Assembly (NCBI RefSeq): GCF_009712425.2
Contig: NZ_VCJR02000002.1
Coordinates: 62,001 to 126,000, forward strand
Direction of reading: 5' to 3'
DNA: 64,000 nucleotides
Origin: Aquisalinus luteolus
Lineage (GTDB): Bacteria > Pseudomonadota > Alphaproteobacteria > Caulobacterales > Parvularculaceae
The position numbers and the translations under genes are program-made. Below the pieces are notes generated by a model that had not been told where the DNA came from, did no database searches, and saw only the letters and a program-made list of their open reading frames with translations. This document shows, in pieces, positions 15,812-23,900 of this stretch. The first letter of the stretch is position 1. Each line of letters opens with the position of its first letter.

Positions 15812-16672
15812 ATGGATACGCCCTCTCCTCTCGGCGATCTTGCCGGCCTGCCCTTTCGCAAGATGAACGGCCTCGGCAATGATTTCGTCATCATCGACCT
15901 GCGCGCCCACCGTGGCGTGAAGGTGACGGAGGAGGCTGCGCAATATCTGGGTGACCGTAACGGGCCCTATGGCTGCGACCAGATCATCACGATAGAGGAG
16001 CGCGCAGGCGAGCCCTTCATGGGCATCTGGAATGCCGATGGCAGCGCGGTCGGCGCCTGCGGCAATGCCACGCGCTGCGTCGGCCAGATCCTGATGGATG
16101 AGAGCGGCGAGGATGCCGTCGCCTTCATGACGCCGTCAGGCCCGATCAGCGCCGAGCGCGTCGGCAGCAATCGCGTCGTCGTCGACATGGGCGAGCCACG
16201 CCTGAAATGGGAAGATATTCCGCTGGCGGAAGAGACACAGGACACGCGCTATGTCGATATCAAGCTCGGGCCCATCGACAAGCCGGTGCTGTGGGGGCCA
16301 TCCGCCGTCAATATGGGCAACCCACATTGCATCTTCTTCGTCGAGGATGTGGAGGCACAGGCGCTCGACCGCTTCGGACCGATGATCGAGCATCATCCGA
16401 TGTTCCCCGAACGCGCCAATGTTTCCGTTGCGCAGGTAAAGTCGAAATACGAGATCCGCCTGCGGGTATGGGAACGCGGCGCCGGCATTACGCAGGCCTG
16501 CGGTACCGCTGCCTGCGCTGCCCTCGTCGCCGCCCATCGCCGCCGCCTGACTGCGCGCAAGGCAAGCGTCGTGCTGGATGGCGGCACGCTCGCCATCGAG
16601 TGGCGTGAAAGCGATAATCACGTAATGATGGCCGGCCCCGTCGCCTTCGAATATGACGGTATTCTCGAGTAG
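15812..16672 (+). CDS. dapF: Diaminopimelate epimerase
   Basis: A 286-residue PLP-independent epimerase that converts LL- to meso-diaminopimelate for lysine and peptidoglycan. Both catalytic cysteines are visible: C83 in GACGNATRC and C230 in TQACGTAAC. The start region FRKMNGLGNDFVIIDLR is diagnostic. I chose ATG 15812 (MDTPSPLGDL); the upstream in-frame extension overlaps a different gene. It is 57 nt downstream of the frameshifted membrane protein gene and convergent with a DUF3833 lipoprotein gene 5 bases away, with no room for a terminator. dapB is found elsewhere in the window (37.4 kb). Confidence 0.96.
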   Translation: MDTPSPLGDLAGLPFRKMNGLGNDFVIIDLRAHRGVKVTEEAAQYLGDRNGPYGCDQIITIEERAGEPFMGIWNADGSAVGACGNATRCVGQILMDESGEDAVAFMTPSGPISAERVGSNRVVVDMGEPRLKWEDIPLAEETQDTRYVDIKLGPIDKPVLWGPSAVNMGNPHCIFFVEDVEAQALDRFGPMIEHHPMFPERANVSVAQVKSKYEIRLRVWERGAGITQACGTAACAALVAAHRRRLTARKASVVLDGGTLAIEWRESDNHVMMAGPVAFEYDGILE

Positions 16673-16677
16673 CCGTT

Positions 16678-17223
16678 TTACTCCGTGACCGGCGTGATCG
16701 TCAGGTCGACCTTGCCTACGCGGAAGCCCCATTTGCCGACCGTTGCCTTGTTGATGATGACGCCATCTGCCTGCCTGACCAGCACGTCGCGGAACTTCAC
16801 CGTCATGCCCTTGCCGCCGTCTTCACCCGGCAACAGGACCGTATATTCCAGCCGGAAGGCCTCACCGTCCATATAGCCACGCGCCGTATCCACCACATCC
16901 TCGCGCGTGCCGGAGTATTCACCATTCTCAAGCTTTGTCAGCCGCCATGTTTTCTTGTCGGTCTCGCCGTCATCATATTCGAAATCCTCGAGCAGTGTCA
17001 GCGTCTCGCCATCCCACGAGCCATCGAGCCAGGCCGTGAAGGAACGGTTCGTGCCATTGATCGCAGAGAAAGATCCTTCGCCGATGGTCCTGCCGGCCAG
17101 ATCACGCTCGACCACGAAGGGCTCGATCGCCGCTTCATCGAGCGGCACGGCGGGGCGGCCTGCACAGGCGGAGATCGTCAGTATGGCAAGCGCCATTGCT
17201 GCAAGAATGCGAAAGGCAGTCAT
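16678..17223 (-). CDS. DUF3833-family lipoprotein, copy 1
   Basis: A 181-residue protein with a lipoprotein signal: LAILTISAC places the lipidated cysteine at C20. The mature protein has the DUF3833 pattern: RTIGEGSFSAINGTNRSF, a WDGETLTLLEDFEYDDGE segment, TWRLTKLENGEYSGTREDVV, and a C-terminal TVGKWGFRVGKVDLTITP. The family is common in proteobacteria and uncharacterised; the beta-rich pattern suggests a lipocalin-like envelope protein. The next gene upstream is a clear paralogue, so this is a tandem duplication. No functional clue comes from other neighbours. Confidence 0.85.
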   Translation of the reverse strand: MTAFRILAAMALAILTISACAGRPAVPLDEAAIEPFVVERDLAGRTIGEGSFSAINGTNRSFTAWLDGSWDGETLTLLEDFEYDDGETDKKTWRLTKLENGEYSGTREDVVDTARGYMDGEAFRLEYTVLLPGEDGGKGMTVKFRDVLVRQADGVIINKATVGKWGFRVGKVDLTITPVTE

Positions 17224-17312
17224 CGTCTTTCCCCTTCGGGTTTGCTATTGAGAGAGATAGATTGAGGGTGCCCCGGGCCAAGCGCCTGCGGCAAGGTGGA
17301 CCACCTGTCGTG

Positions 17313-17855
17313 TCATTGCGTTTTTTCGACCGGCACGATTGTCATGGTCGCCTTGCCAATCCGGATGCCGAACTTGCCGACGGTGACAATATTCACGATC
17401 ACTCCGTCCTGCCGCTTGATGATGGCATGCTCGAATGACGCCTTCATGCCCTGCCCGTCTTCGCTGCCCTGAAGTTGGCCATTATAGGATAGCCGGAAGA
17501 CAGGCCCGTCCTGCCACCCCCGCGCCACGCCGATGACATTATCGCGCGTACCAATCCATGTGCCATCGGAAAGCTTCGTGAGCTGCCATGTCTGACGCTC
17601 CTCGCGCCCGTCTTCATAGGTGAAGTCCTCAACATAGATCAGCGTGCCATCCTTGAACTGCCCGTTCATCTGCGCGGCGAACTCTGTGTCAGTACCGTTG
17701 ATCGCCGTAAAGTTTGCATTGGCGATGAACGCACCCTGCAGGTCGCGGCTGATATCGATCGTTGTCGTTTCGGCAGTGTCATAGGGATTGGCCGGCGGCC
17801 CCTGACAGGCCGAGGTGAGCGCCATAACAAACACGAATGCGGCAAAGAGCTTCAT
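17313..17855 (-). CDS. DUF3833-family lipoprotein, copy 2
   Basis: A 180-residue paralogue of the downstream gene. The signal sequence MKLFAAFVFVMALTSAC gives lipidated C17. Shared blocks with the first copy include NFTAINGTDTEF, TWQLTKLSDGTWIGTRDNVI and TVGKFGIRIGKATMTIVP, at matching spacing. I chose the ATG at 17855 that begins the signal peptide; the longer upstream frame is antisense to the promoter and start region of the methylthiotransferase gene. The pair is divergent from mtaB. Function unknown. Confidence 0.85.
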   Translation of the reverse strand: MKLFAAFVFVMALTSACQGPPANPYDTAETTTIDISRDLQGAFIANANFTAINGTDTEFAAQMNGQFKDGTLIYVEDFTYEDGREERQTWQLTKLSDGTWIGTRDNVIGVARGWQDGPVFRLSYNGQLQGSEDGQGMKASFEHAIIKRQDGVIVNIVTVGKFGIRIGKATMTIVPVEKTQ

Positions 17856-17975
17856 GGAATGTCCGGTATTGCTTGTCTGTGTATATAGCCCGCGCGCCAT
17901 GACGGGACAGCGAGAAGGGTTTTGAAGCCACGGCCCCGCTTGCAAGAGGCCCGCTCATGCCTCATGTACCCTGAC

Positions 17976-19316
17976 ATGACAGACAACACCGCTGCTTCCA
18001 ACGCACCAGCAACAGGCAGGAAAACCGAGGTCGTGACCCTCGGCTGCCGGCTGAATGCGTATGAGTCTGAAAAGATGAGCGAGCTGGCAAGCGCGAGTGG
18101 TCTGTCTGACACGATCATCATCAATACCTGTGCAGTGACGAACGAGGCCGTGCGACAGGCACGCCAGGCCGTGCGCAAGGCCCGCAAGCGCGCGCCGGAG
18201 GCCCGCATCGTGGTGACGGGCTGCGCGGCGCAGATCGATCCTGAAGGCTTCTCCAGCCTGCCGGAAGTCGATGTCGTTATCGGCAATGCCGACAAGCTGA
18301 CCGCGAAAGCATGGCAGTCCGTATCCGGAGGCTCCGTACCCGCCGTCAGCGACATCATGGAAGAGACAAAAGCCCCGACCGCAGCGCCGCTGCCAAAGGT
18401 CGAGCGTGCCCGCGCCTATGTGCAAATCCAGAATGGCTGCGATCACCGATGCACGTTCTGCATCATCCCCTTTGGCCGCGGCAATTCCCGCTCGGTGCCG
18501 ATTGCTGACGTCGTTGAAGAGTGCCGCGCCATCGCCGCGCAGGGGGTGAAGGAGATCGTGCTGACCGGTGTCGACGTTACCTCCTATGGTCCAGACCTGC
18601 CGGGCAATCCGACACTGGGCATGCTCGTCTCGCGCATCCTGAAAAACGTGCCCGACCTGCCGCGCCTGCGCCTGTCCTCCATCGATGGCGCGGAGATAGA
18701 CGAACACCTGTTCGAGCTGATGGTCAGCGAGAGCCGTATCGCGCCCTATCTGCATTTATCTTTGCAGGCGGGTGACAACATGATCCTGAAACGGATGAAG
18801 CGCCGCCACACGCGCGAACAGGCAATCGAGTTCTGTGCCCGTATCAAGGCACGCCGCCCTGAGGTGACTTTCGGGGCAGACATCATCGCCGGTTTCCCGA
18901 CGGAGACGGACGAGATGTTCGCGAACTCGCTGAAACTGGTCGAGGAATGCGGCCTGACCTTCCTGCATGTGTTCCCGTATTCTGCGCGCAAGGGCACACC
19001 CGCCGCACGCATGCCGCAGCTGGATGGCACGATTATCAAGGATCGGGCCGCCCTCCTGCGTGCCGCAGGAGACGCGGCGCTGGAACGTCATCTTGCAGGA
19101 TTTGTTGACAAGACGGTGAGCGTTCTGACCGAGAAGGCCGGAAAGGATGGCACCGGCCATGCGCGCCTCGCCGATTTTACCGAGGTACGGTTTGACGCCG
19201 GTGACAATGGCCATCTGCGCGAACCGGGACATATAACCAATGTCACCATCACCGGCCATGACGGTCGCGCGTTAATCGCCACGCTGCATGAGACAACGGA
19301 ACGGACAAAGGGATGA
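17976..19316 (+). CDS. mtaB: tRNA t6A37 methylthiotransferase MtaB
   Basis: A radical-SAM methylthiotransferase of about 446 residues that converts t6A37 to ms2t6A37 in tRNAs. The N-terminal MTTase domain starts with VVTLGCRLNAYESE and has its cluster cysteines in LGC, NTCAVTNEA and VTGCAAQ; the radical-SAM cluster is CDHRCTFC. The LGCRLN start is typical of MtaB rather than MiaB. Candidate starts are 17922, 17964 and 17976; none has a strong ribosome-binding site, and I prefer 17976 (MTDNTAAS). The stop overlaps ftsY by four bases, forming an mtaB-ftsY pair seen in many alphaproteobacteria. Confidence 0.9.
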   Translation: MTDNTAASNAPATGRKTEVVTLGCRLNAYESEKMSELASASGLSDTIIINTCAVTNEAVRQARQAVRKARKRAPEARIVVTGCAAQIDPEGFSSLPEVDVVIGNADKLTAKAWQSVSGGSVPAVSDIMEETKAPTAAPLPKVERARAYVQIQNGCDHRCTFCIIPFGRGNSRSVPIADVVEECRAIAAQGVKEIVLTGVDVTSYGPDLPGNPTLGMLVSRILKNVPDLPRLRLSSIDGAEIDEHLFELMVSESRIAPYLHLSLQAGDNMILKRMKRRHTREQAIEFCARIKARRPEVTFGADIIAGFPTETDEMFANSLKLVEECGLTFLHVFPYSARKGTPAARMPQLDGTIIKDRAALLRAAGDAALERHLAGFVDKTVSVLTEKAGKDGTGHARLADFTEVRFDAGDNGHLREPGHITNVTITGHDGRALIATLHETTERTKG

Positions 19317-20887
19317 GCGAGAAAAAGGGATTCTTCAGCCGCCTGTTCGGCGCACGCGATGCTGCCGAGACTGACAAAGGCGACGAAGTCAAGAATGACG
19401 AGAAGGCGACCGAGGGCCGTCAGGGCGTCACCGACCGCGATGCACACGATGTCCATGCGCAGCGCCCTGATGACGACAAGGAAAAAGCTGCCGCCACCGC
19501 CGTTGAAGACAGCGAAGCCGGTGCCCCCGTCACCCTGCAGGAAGGGTTACAGGCCGAAGCCGAAGTACCGGCACAACGCGAGGATGAAGACAATCTCGCC
19601 CCCAATGCTAACGCAGATGGCTATCTCGAGATCGAGGACGAAGAGGCGATGCCCGTCGCCGATACCGGCCCTGCCGTGCCCGATGTCGAGGCGCGTCACC
19701 TCAACGACATTCCGGTTACGGAAACGGAAGGCGATGTCGCGCCAGAAATACAGGAAGAAAAACCATTCGAGGGAACCAGTACGGGCGAAGCGGCTTCCGC
19801 CCCGATTGCCGATATTCCTGAGCCGGTTGAAGGCATTGCTGAAGAGACACCATCGCCGGAAGCTGAACCGGAAAGCCCGGTCATCGATTATCCGGAACCC
19901 GATGTTCAGGACACAACTCAGGCACAGGCTGAAACCCCGTCGACACCGGAACCGCAAAAAAAAGGCGGCTTCTTCTCGCGTCTGCGCGATGGTCTTTCCA
20001 GGTCGTCCGAAAAACTCTCCGGCGGTGTCAGCGCGATCTTCACCAAGCGCAAGCTTGACGATGAGACGCTGGAGGAACTGGAAGACCTGCTGATCTCTGC
20101 TGACCTTGGCCTGCCCGCGACCACACGGATCATCGAGGCCCTGTCCGAAGGGCGATACGACAAGAACGTCTCGCCGGAAGAAGTGCGCGATGTCCTGGCT
20201 AGTGAAGTTGCAAAGACACTGGAGCCGCTGGAGCGGCCGCTGCAGATCGGTACCGGCCACGCGCCCCATGTCATCCTGATGACCGGCGTCAATGGCGCGG
20301 GCAAGACAACGACTATCGGCAAGCTGGCGAAGAAATTCGCCGATGACGGAAAATCCGTGATGCTGGCGGCGGGCGATACGTTCCGTGCCGCCGCGATCGA
20401 GCAGCTGCAGGTCTGGGGCGAGCGCACAGGCGCCCCTGTGATCACCCGCCCTGTCGGCTCTGACGCAGCCGGTCTTGCCTTCGACGCCTTGAAGGAAGCG
20501 AAGGAAAAGAACATCGACGTCCTGATGATCGATACCGCCGGGCGCCTGCAAAACCGACGCGAGCTGATGGATGAACTCGCCAAGATCGTCCGTGTCATCA
20601 AGAAGCTGGACGAAACTGCACCGCATGATGCGATCCTGGTCCTCGATGCGACCGTTGGCCAGAACGCGCTGAGTCAGGCGGAGGCGTTTTCACAGACAGC
20701 GAACATCACAGGGCTTGTCATGACCAAGCTCGACGGCACGGCGCGCGGTGGTGTGCTGGTCGCCCTCGCAGACAAGTTCGCAATTCCGATCCACTATATC
20801 GGGGTTGGCGAAAGCGTCGAAGACCTGCAGCCTTTTCAGGCACGCAAATTCGCACGGGCGCTGGCAGGTATCGCCACGGATCAATAG
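19313..20887 (+). CDS. ftsY: Signal recognition particle receptor FtsY
   Basis: A 524-residue SRP GTPase that docks ribosome-SRP complexes at the inner membrane. After a short basic start (EKKGFFSRLFGARD) there is a very acidic, low-complexity A domain of roughly 200 residues, then a second KKGGFFSRLRDGLSRS amphipathic stretch leading into the NG domain. GTPase motifs are GVNGAGKTTT, DTFRAAAIEQL, DTAGRLQN and TKLDGTARGG. The NG domain alone is about 300 residues, so the acidic region accounts for the extra length. The repeated FFSRL motif at both ends of the acidic domain is likely a membrane-binding element used twice. Confidence 0.96.
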   Translation: MSEKKGFFSRLFGARDAAETDKGDEVKNDEKATEGRQGVTDRDAHDVHAQRPDDDKEKAAATAVEDSEAGAPVTLQEGLQAEAEVPAQREDEDNLAPNANADGYLEIEDEEAMPVADTGPAVPDVEARHLNDIPVTETEGDVAPEIQEEKPFEGTSTGEAASAPIADIPEPVEGIAEETPSPEAEPESPVIDYPEPDVQDTTQAQAETPSTPEPQKKGGFFSRLRDGLSRSSEKLSGGVSAIFTKRKLDDETLEELEDLLISADLGLPATTRIIEALSEGRYDKNVSPEEVRDVLASEVAKTLEPLERPLQIGTGHAPHVILMTGVNGAGKTTTIGKLAKKFADDGKSVMLAAGDTFRAAAIEQLQVWGERTGAPVITRPVGSDAAGLAFDALKEAKEKNIDVLMIDTAGRLQNRRELMDELAKIVRVIKKLDETAPHDAILVLDATVGQNALSQAEAFSQTANITGLVMTKLDGTARGGVLVALADKFAIPIHYIGVGESVEDLQPFQARKFARALAGIATDQ

Positions 20888-20913
20888 TCACCACTCAAGG
20901 GCAGGAATAAAAG

Positions 20914-21705
20914 ATGAGCACAGGCACCAAGGGGCGCAAACTATCTGGCTGGCAAAAAGCGGCGGTCGACTTCGGACCACTCGCGCTTTTCTTCATCGGC
21001 TACTTCCTGCCGGATCGCGTTGGCCCGATCGTCAACAATTTGTTCTCGACGGGCTTCTTCACCGAGGATGGCAACGAGCTTTATCTCGCGCTGACGCTGT
21101 TCCTGCCTGCTTACATCGTTGCCTTCATCGCCTCACTGATCATCGAGCGGCGTATTGCACCGATGCTGCTGGTCAATGGCGTCATTGCCATCGGCCTTGG
21201 CGGACTGACATTACTGTCCGGCAACAAGACGCTGTTCTACATGAAACCGACGGTGATCTACGTGCTGTTTGCACTGGTGCTGACAGGCGGTTTGCTGACC
21301 GGAAAGAATTTCCTGAAGCTGCTCTTTGACGATGCCTTCCGCATGCCCGACAAGGCCTGGTACACACTGACATGGCGATTTGCTGCCGCTTTCCTCGTCA
21401 TGGCAATCGCCAATGAAATCGCATGGCGCACGCTGACGGCTGGCTGCGTGCCCGATGCCGAATGCGCCGGTGAAGGCACGTGGGTGAATATCAAGATCTT
21501 CGGCTTCTCTGCAGCCTATATCCTGTTCATCATCACGCAGGGCCCCTTCATTGCCAAACACATGGAAGACAGCAAGAAAGACGGCGCAAAGGTCGTAGAC
21601 GGCCCGGACGATACGGCGGCCTTCGTCAACACGGACAATGTCAGCGATGCAGATGACGAGACCACGGCTGCAAAAGGCAGTGAAGGCGATAACAAGCCGG
21701 GCTGA
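20914..21705 (+). CDS. yciB: YciB/IspZ-family inner membrane protein
   Basis: A 263-residue protein with about five transmembrane helices, for example FGPLALFFIGYFLPDRVGPI and YLALTLFLPAYIVAFIASLI. The pattern and the MPDKAWYTLTWRFAAAFLVMA block match the YciB (IspZ, septation protein A) family, which affects envelope integrity. It is longer than the usual 180-200 residues because of a charged C-terminal tail of about 50 residues (EDSKKDGAKVVDGPDD). The gene follows ftsY by 26 nt with an AGGAAT ribosome-binding site. Its last 190 bases overlap the end of the convergent NUDIX gene. Confidence 0.82.
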   Translation: MSTGTKGRKLSGWQKAAVDFGPLALFFIGYFLPDRVGPIVNNLFSTGFFTEDGNELYLALTLFLPAYIVAFIASLIIERRIAPMLLVNGVIAIGLGGLTLLSGNKTLFYMKPTVIYVLFALVLTGGLLTGKNFLKLLFDDAFRMPDKAWYTLTWRFAAAFLVMAIANEIAWRTLTAGCVPDAECAGEGTWVNIKIFGFSAAYILFIITQGPFIAKHMEDSKKDGAKVVDGPDDTAAFVNTDNVSDADDETTAAKGSEGDNKPG

Positions 21706-22253
21706 AGCCCTTCGACAGGATTGGTGAAGGGCGGGAAAGCGTCACTGTCCTTGACCTGATGATAATGCCGCAGCGCCCAGGCGACACTGGGGAAGGCAAG
21801 CTCGTCCCACGGGATATCATCCCATTCGAACAGAGCCACCTCTTCACTTTCAGGCCCCGGTGCAATCGTTTCCGGATTTTCCAGCGTTGCCCGGAACATG
21901 AGCTGCACCTGCGATATATGCATGATCGAATAGGTAGCGAGCATTTGGTGGATCGTCAGTGTTGCGCAGGCCTCTTCGCGCGCTTCGCGCATCGCACCGT
22001 CCTCTGCGGTTTCCCTGTGTTCGAGGTAGCCGGCGGGCAAGGTCCAGAACCCTTTGCGCGGATTGATCGCACGCCGGCACAAAAGAATGCGCGTTCCTGA
22101 CGTGGCGACAGAGCCGACAACAATCTTCGGATTGTCGTATGCAATGAAGCCGCACCGGGTACAGACAGAGCGCTCCATGTTGTCGCCGTCCGGCACCTTT
22201 CGCGTAAAGTCCGGTTCCATCCTATCTGGTTTTTGCTCGTCCGAACCGGCCAT
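21516..22253 (-). CDS. NUDIX hydrolase with one-half zinc-ribbon motif
   Basis: A 245-residue NUDIX hydrolase that cleaves nucleoside diphosphate-linked substrates. The NUDIX box is complete: GYLEHRETAEDGAMREAREEA (G-x5-E-x7-REAREEA; positions about 83-103). It is preceded by CTRCGFIAYDNPKIVVG, which resembles NudC-like enzymes but has only one CxxC pair. The ATG at 22253 follows a GGGAGGG ribosome-binding site. The domain is complete by about residue 190; the remaining 60 residues are read antisense to the 3' end of yciB, and may be non-conserved. Confidence 0.82.
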   Translation of the reverse strand: MAGSDEQKPDRMEPDFTRKVPDGDNMERSVCTRCGFIAYDNPKIVVGSVATSGTRILLCRRAINPRKGFWTLPAGYLEHRETAEDGAMREAREEACATLTIHQMLATYSIMHISQVQLMFRATLENPETIAPGPESEEVALFEWDDIPWDELAFPSVAWALRHYHQVKDSDAFPPFTNPVEGLQPGLLSPSLPFAAVVSSSASLTLSVLTKAAVSSGPSTTFAPSFLLSSMCLAMKGPCVMMNRI

Positions 22254-22503
22254 GTCACCCTCCCTGAATTTCGGTGCGCTGGTATGGTCTTGCCACAGAT
22301 ATTCCGTTTTACCCCTTTTTCCGTCGAAAAATGTGGAAAAAATCTTGCAAAATGCTCCGACACCGGACACCGTGAAAATGTTTGTTAACATGCGCGATGC
22401 AAACAAGGACCACCAGGGCGGTTATAAGCGGGGACACCTTCTCCATATCGTCTGGCTAAAGCCGGTACTGAAGATCGGCTCGTTGAAAGATAAGAGGAAG
22501 ACA

Positions 22504-23283
22504 ATGGCTAATTTTTCGCTCGAACAATCCCCCGGTCACCTGCTCCGCCGGGCTCAACAATATGCATACGACCTGTATGCAAAGGAAGTGGGCAAAACCG
22601 GCCCGACACCGCGTCAGTTCGCGGTGCTGCATACCGTGTCTGAAAACGAAGGCCTGAGCCAGACCGACCTGGTCCGCAAGACAGGCATCGACCGGTCCAC
22701 CCTGGCAGACATGATTTCCCGTCTGATCAAGAAAGGCATGCTCGCTCGCGAGCGCACGAAAGCCGATGCTCGGGCGAACTCTGTAAAACTGACAGCTGCT
22801 GGCAAGCGCGTTCTGTCATCTGCAACGGCAAAAGTCGAAAAAGCGGAAGCTGCCGCTCTCGACGTCCTGCCAAAAACCCAACAGGCAGCGTTCATGAAAG
22901 GTCTGTCGACCTATGCAGAGGCGCTGGACAAAATAGAGGCTGAACAAATGGCACCGAAGAAACGCGCGCCGCGCAAGGCAACCAAGAAGAAAGCTGCAAC
23001 CACCAAGAAAGCTGCTGCGAAGAAAGCACCGGCCAAGAAGGCTGCAAAGAAAACAACTGCCAAGAAGGCAACCACCAAGAAGACCACTGCCAAGAAGGCA
23101 ACTACCAAAAAGGTAGCGGCGAAGAAAGCACCGGCAAAGAAAGCCACAGCGAAGAAAGCGCCGGCCAAGAAAGCCGCTGCGAAGAAAACCACCGCCAAGA
23201 AAGCCCCGGCGAAAAAAGCTGCTGCGAAAAAAGCACCGGCAAAGAAAACCACCAAAAAACGCGCAACGAAGAAGAAAGCCTGA
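22504..23283 (+). CDS. MarR-family regulator fused to a histone-H1-like Lys/Ala tail
   Basis: A 259-residue protein in two parts. Residues 1-148 are a MarR-type winged helix (GPTPRQFAVLHTVSENEGLS, then TDLVRKTGIDRSTLADMISR and a KADARANSVKLTAAG wing). Residues 149-259 are almost only Lys, Ala, Thr and Pro in AKKAPAKK/AKKTTAKK repeats, like eukaryotic histone H1 tails and bacterial HctB/AlgP-type proteins. The join is at MAPKKRAPRKAT. The tail would bind DNA without sequence specificity, suggesting a nucleoid-associated or bridging regulator. An AAGAGGAAG ribosome-binding site precedes the ATG. It stands alone and ends at a strong terminator. The frame is uninterrupted through the junction. 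Confidence 0.88.
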   Translation: MANFSLEQSPGHLLRRAQQYAYDLYAKEVGKTGPTPRQFAVLHTVSENEGLSQTDLVRKTGIDRSTLADMISRLIKKGMLARERTKADARANSVKLTAAGKRVLSSATAKVEKAEAAALDVLPKTQQAAFMKGLSTYAEALDKIEAEQMAPKKRAPRKATKKKAATTKKAAAKKAPAKKAAKKTTAKKATTKKTTAKKATTKKVAAKKAPAKKATAKKAPAKKAAAKKTTAKKAPAKKAAAKKAPAKKTTKKRATKKKA

Positions 23284-23310
23284 GACGGCCTGACTCGCGC
23301 ATGAACGAGC

Positions 23311-23339
23311 AAAACGCCACCGCTAGCCGGTGGCGTTTT
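23311..23339. terminator. Bidirectional terminator between the MarR-H1 gene and the SPOUT methylase gene
   Basis: AAAACGCCACCG (23311-23322) pairs perfectly with CGGTGGCGTTTT (23328-23339) around CTAGC; A- and T-tracts at the ends fit termination in both directions. Confidence 0.93.
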
Positions 23340-23350
23340 CTTTTGTTCGG

Positions 23351-23872
23351 TTATTCATCTGAGACGGCGCGCTTTTTCCAGCGTGAGACGGGCGGCGGCC
23401 CACCTGTCATTACGGGCCGGTTCTCGAACGTTCCCATCGAGATCATCCGGTCATAGAGAATGACCGCTGTTGCTACGGCGACATTGACGCAAAAGCGCGT
23501 CGGGATCTTGATCACATGATCGCACATCGCTGTCGCCTCGTCAGACAGGCTACCCTTCTCAGGCCCGAACAGATAGGCCGCCTGCATGGGATGGCGAAAG
23601 CTTGGCAACGGAATCGCCTCATCGGTCAACTCGACCCCGACAAGCGTACACCTTGCGGGCAGCTGCATCTCCTCAAGGCTTGGCCATGGATAGAATGGAA
23701 GGTGCTGCGCCCCCTTGGAGGTGTCGGCAGAGTTGATATCCCGCAGGCTGTGATGCATCTGAACAGTAAAGACGAAACTCGCGCCGAACCCGTTTGCGGT
23801 GCGCAGGATCGTCCCGAGATTGCGCGCCTTTGAAATGCGCTCGGCACCGACGCCGAAATAGCCCCGCATCAT
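23351..23872 (-). CDS. TrmH/SpoU-family RNA 2'-O-methyltransferase
   Basis: A 173-residue SPOUT methyltransferase that modifies tRNA or rRNA ribose. The three knot motifs are seen: NLGTILRTANGFGA near the N-terminus, AYLFGPEKGSLSDE, and IKIPTRFCVNVAVATAVILYD. Length fits the small TrmH-like enzymes without an N-terminal RNA-binding domain. The ATG at 23872 follows GAGGGAG; a second ATG follows immediately. The target RNA cannot be decided. It lies 28 bases downstream of xth and is probably co-transcribed with it. Confidence 0.82.
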   Translation of the reverse strand: MMRGYFGVGAERISKARNLGTILRTANGFGASFVFTVQMHHSLRDINSADTSKGAQHLPFYPWPSLEEMQLPARCTLVGVELTDEAIPLPSFRHPMQAAYLFGPEKGSLSDEATAMCDHVIKIPTRFCVNVAVATAVILYDRMISMGTFENRPVMTGGPPPVSRWKKRAVSDE

Positions 23873-23900
23873 CGCGTTACACTCCCTCTTGCCGCTTCCC

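Noticed and set aside
22948-23283. The Lys/Ala repeat as a separate H1-like gene starting at the internal ATG (22948)
   Set aside because: The frame is continuous with the MarR domain and there is no ribosome-binding site before that ATG.
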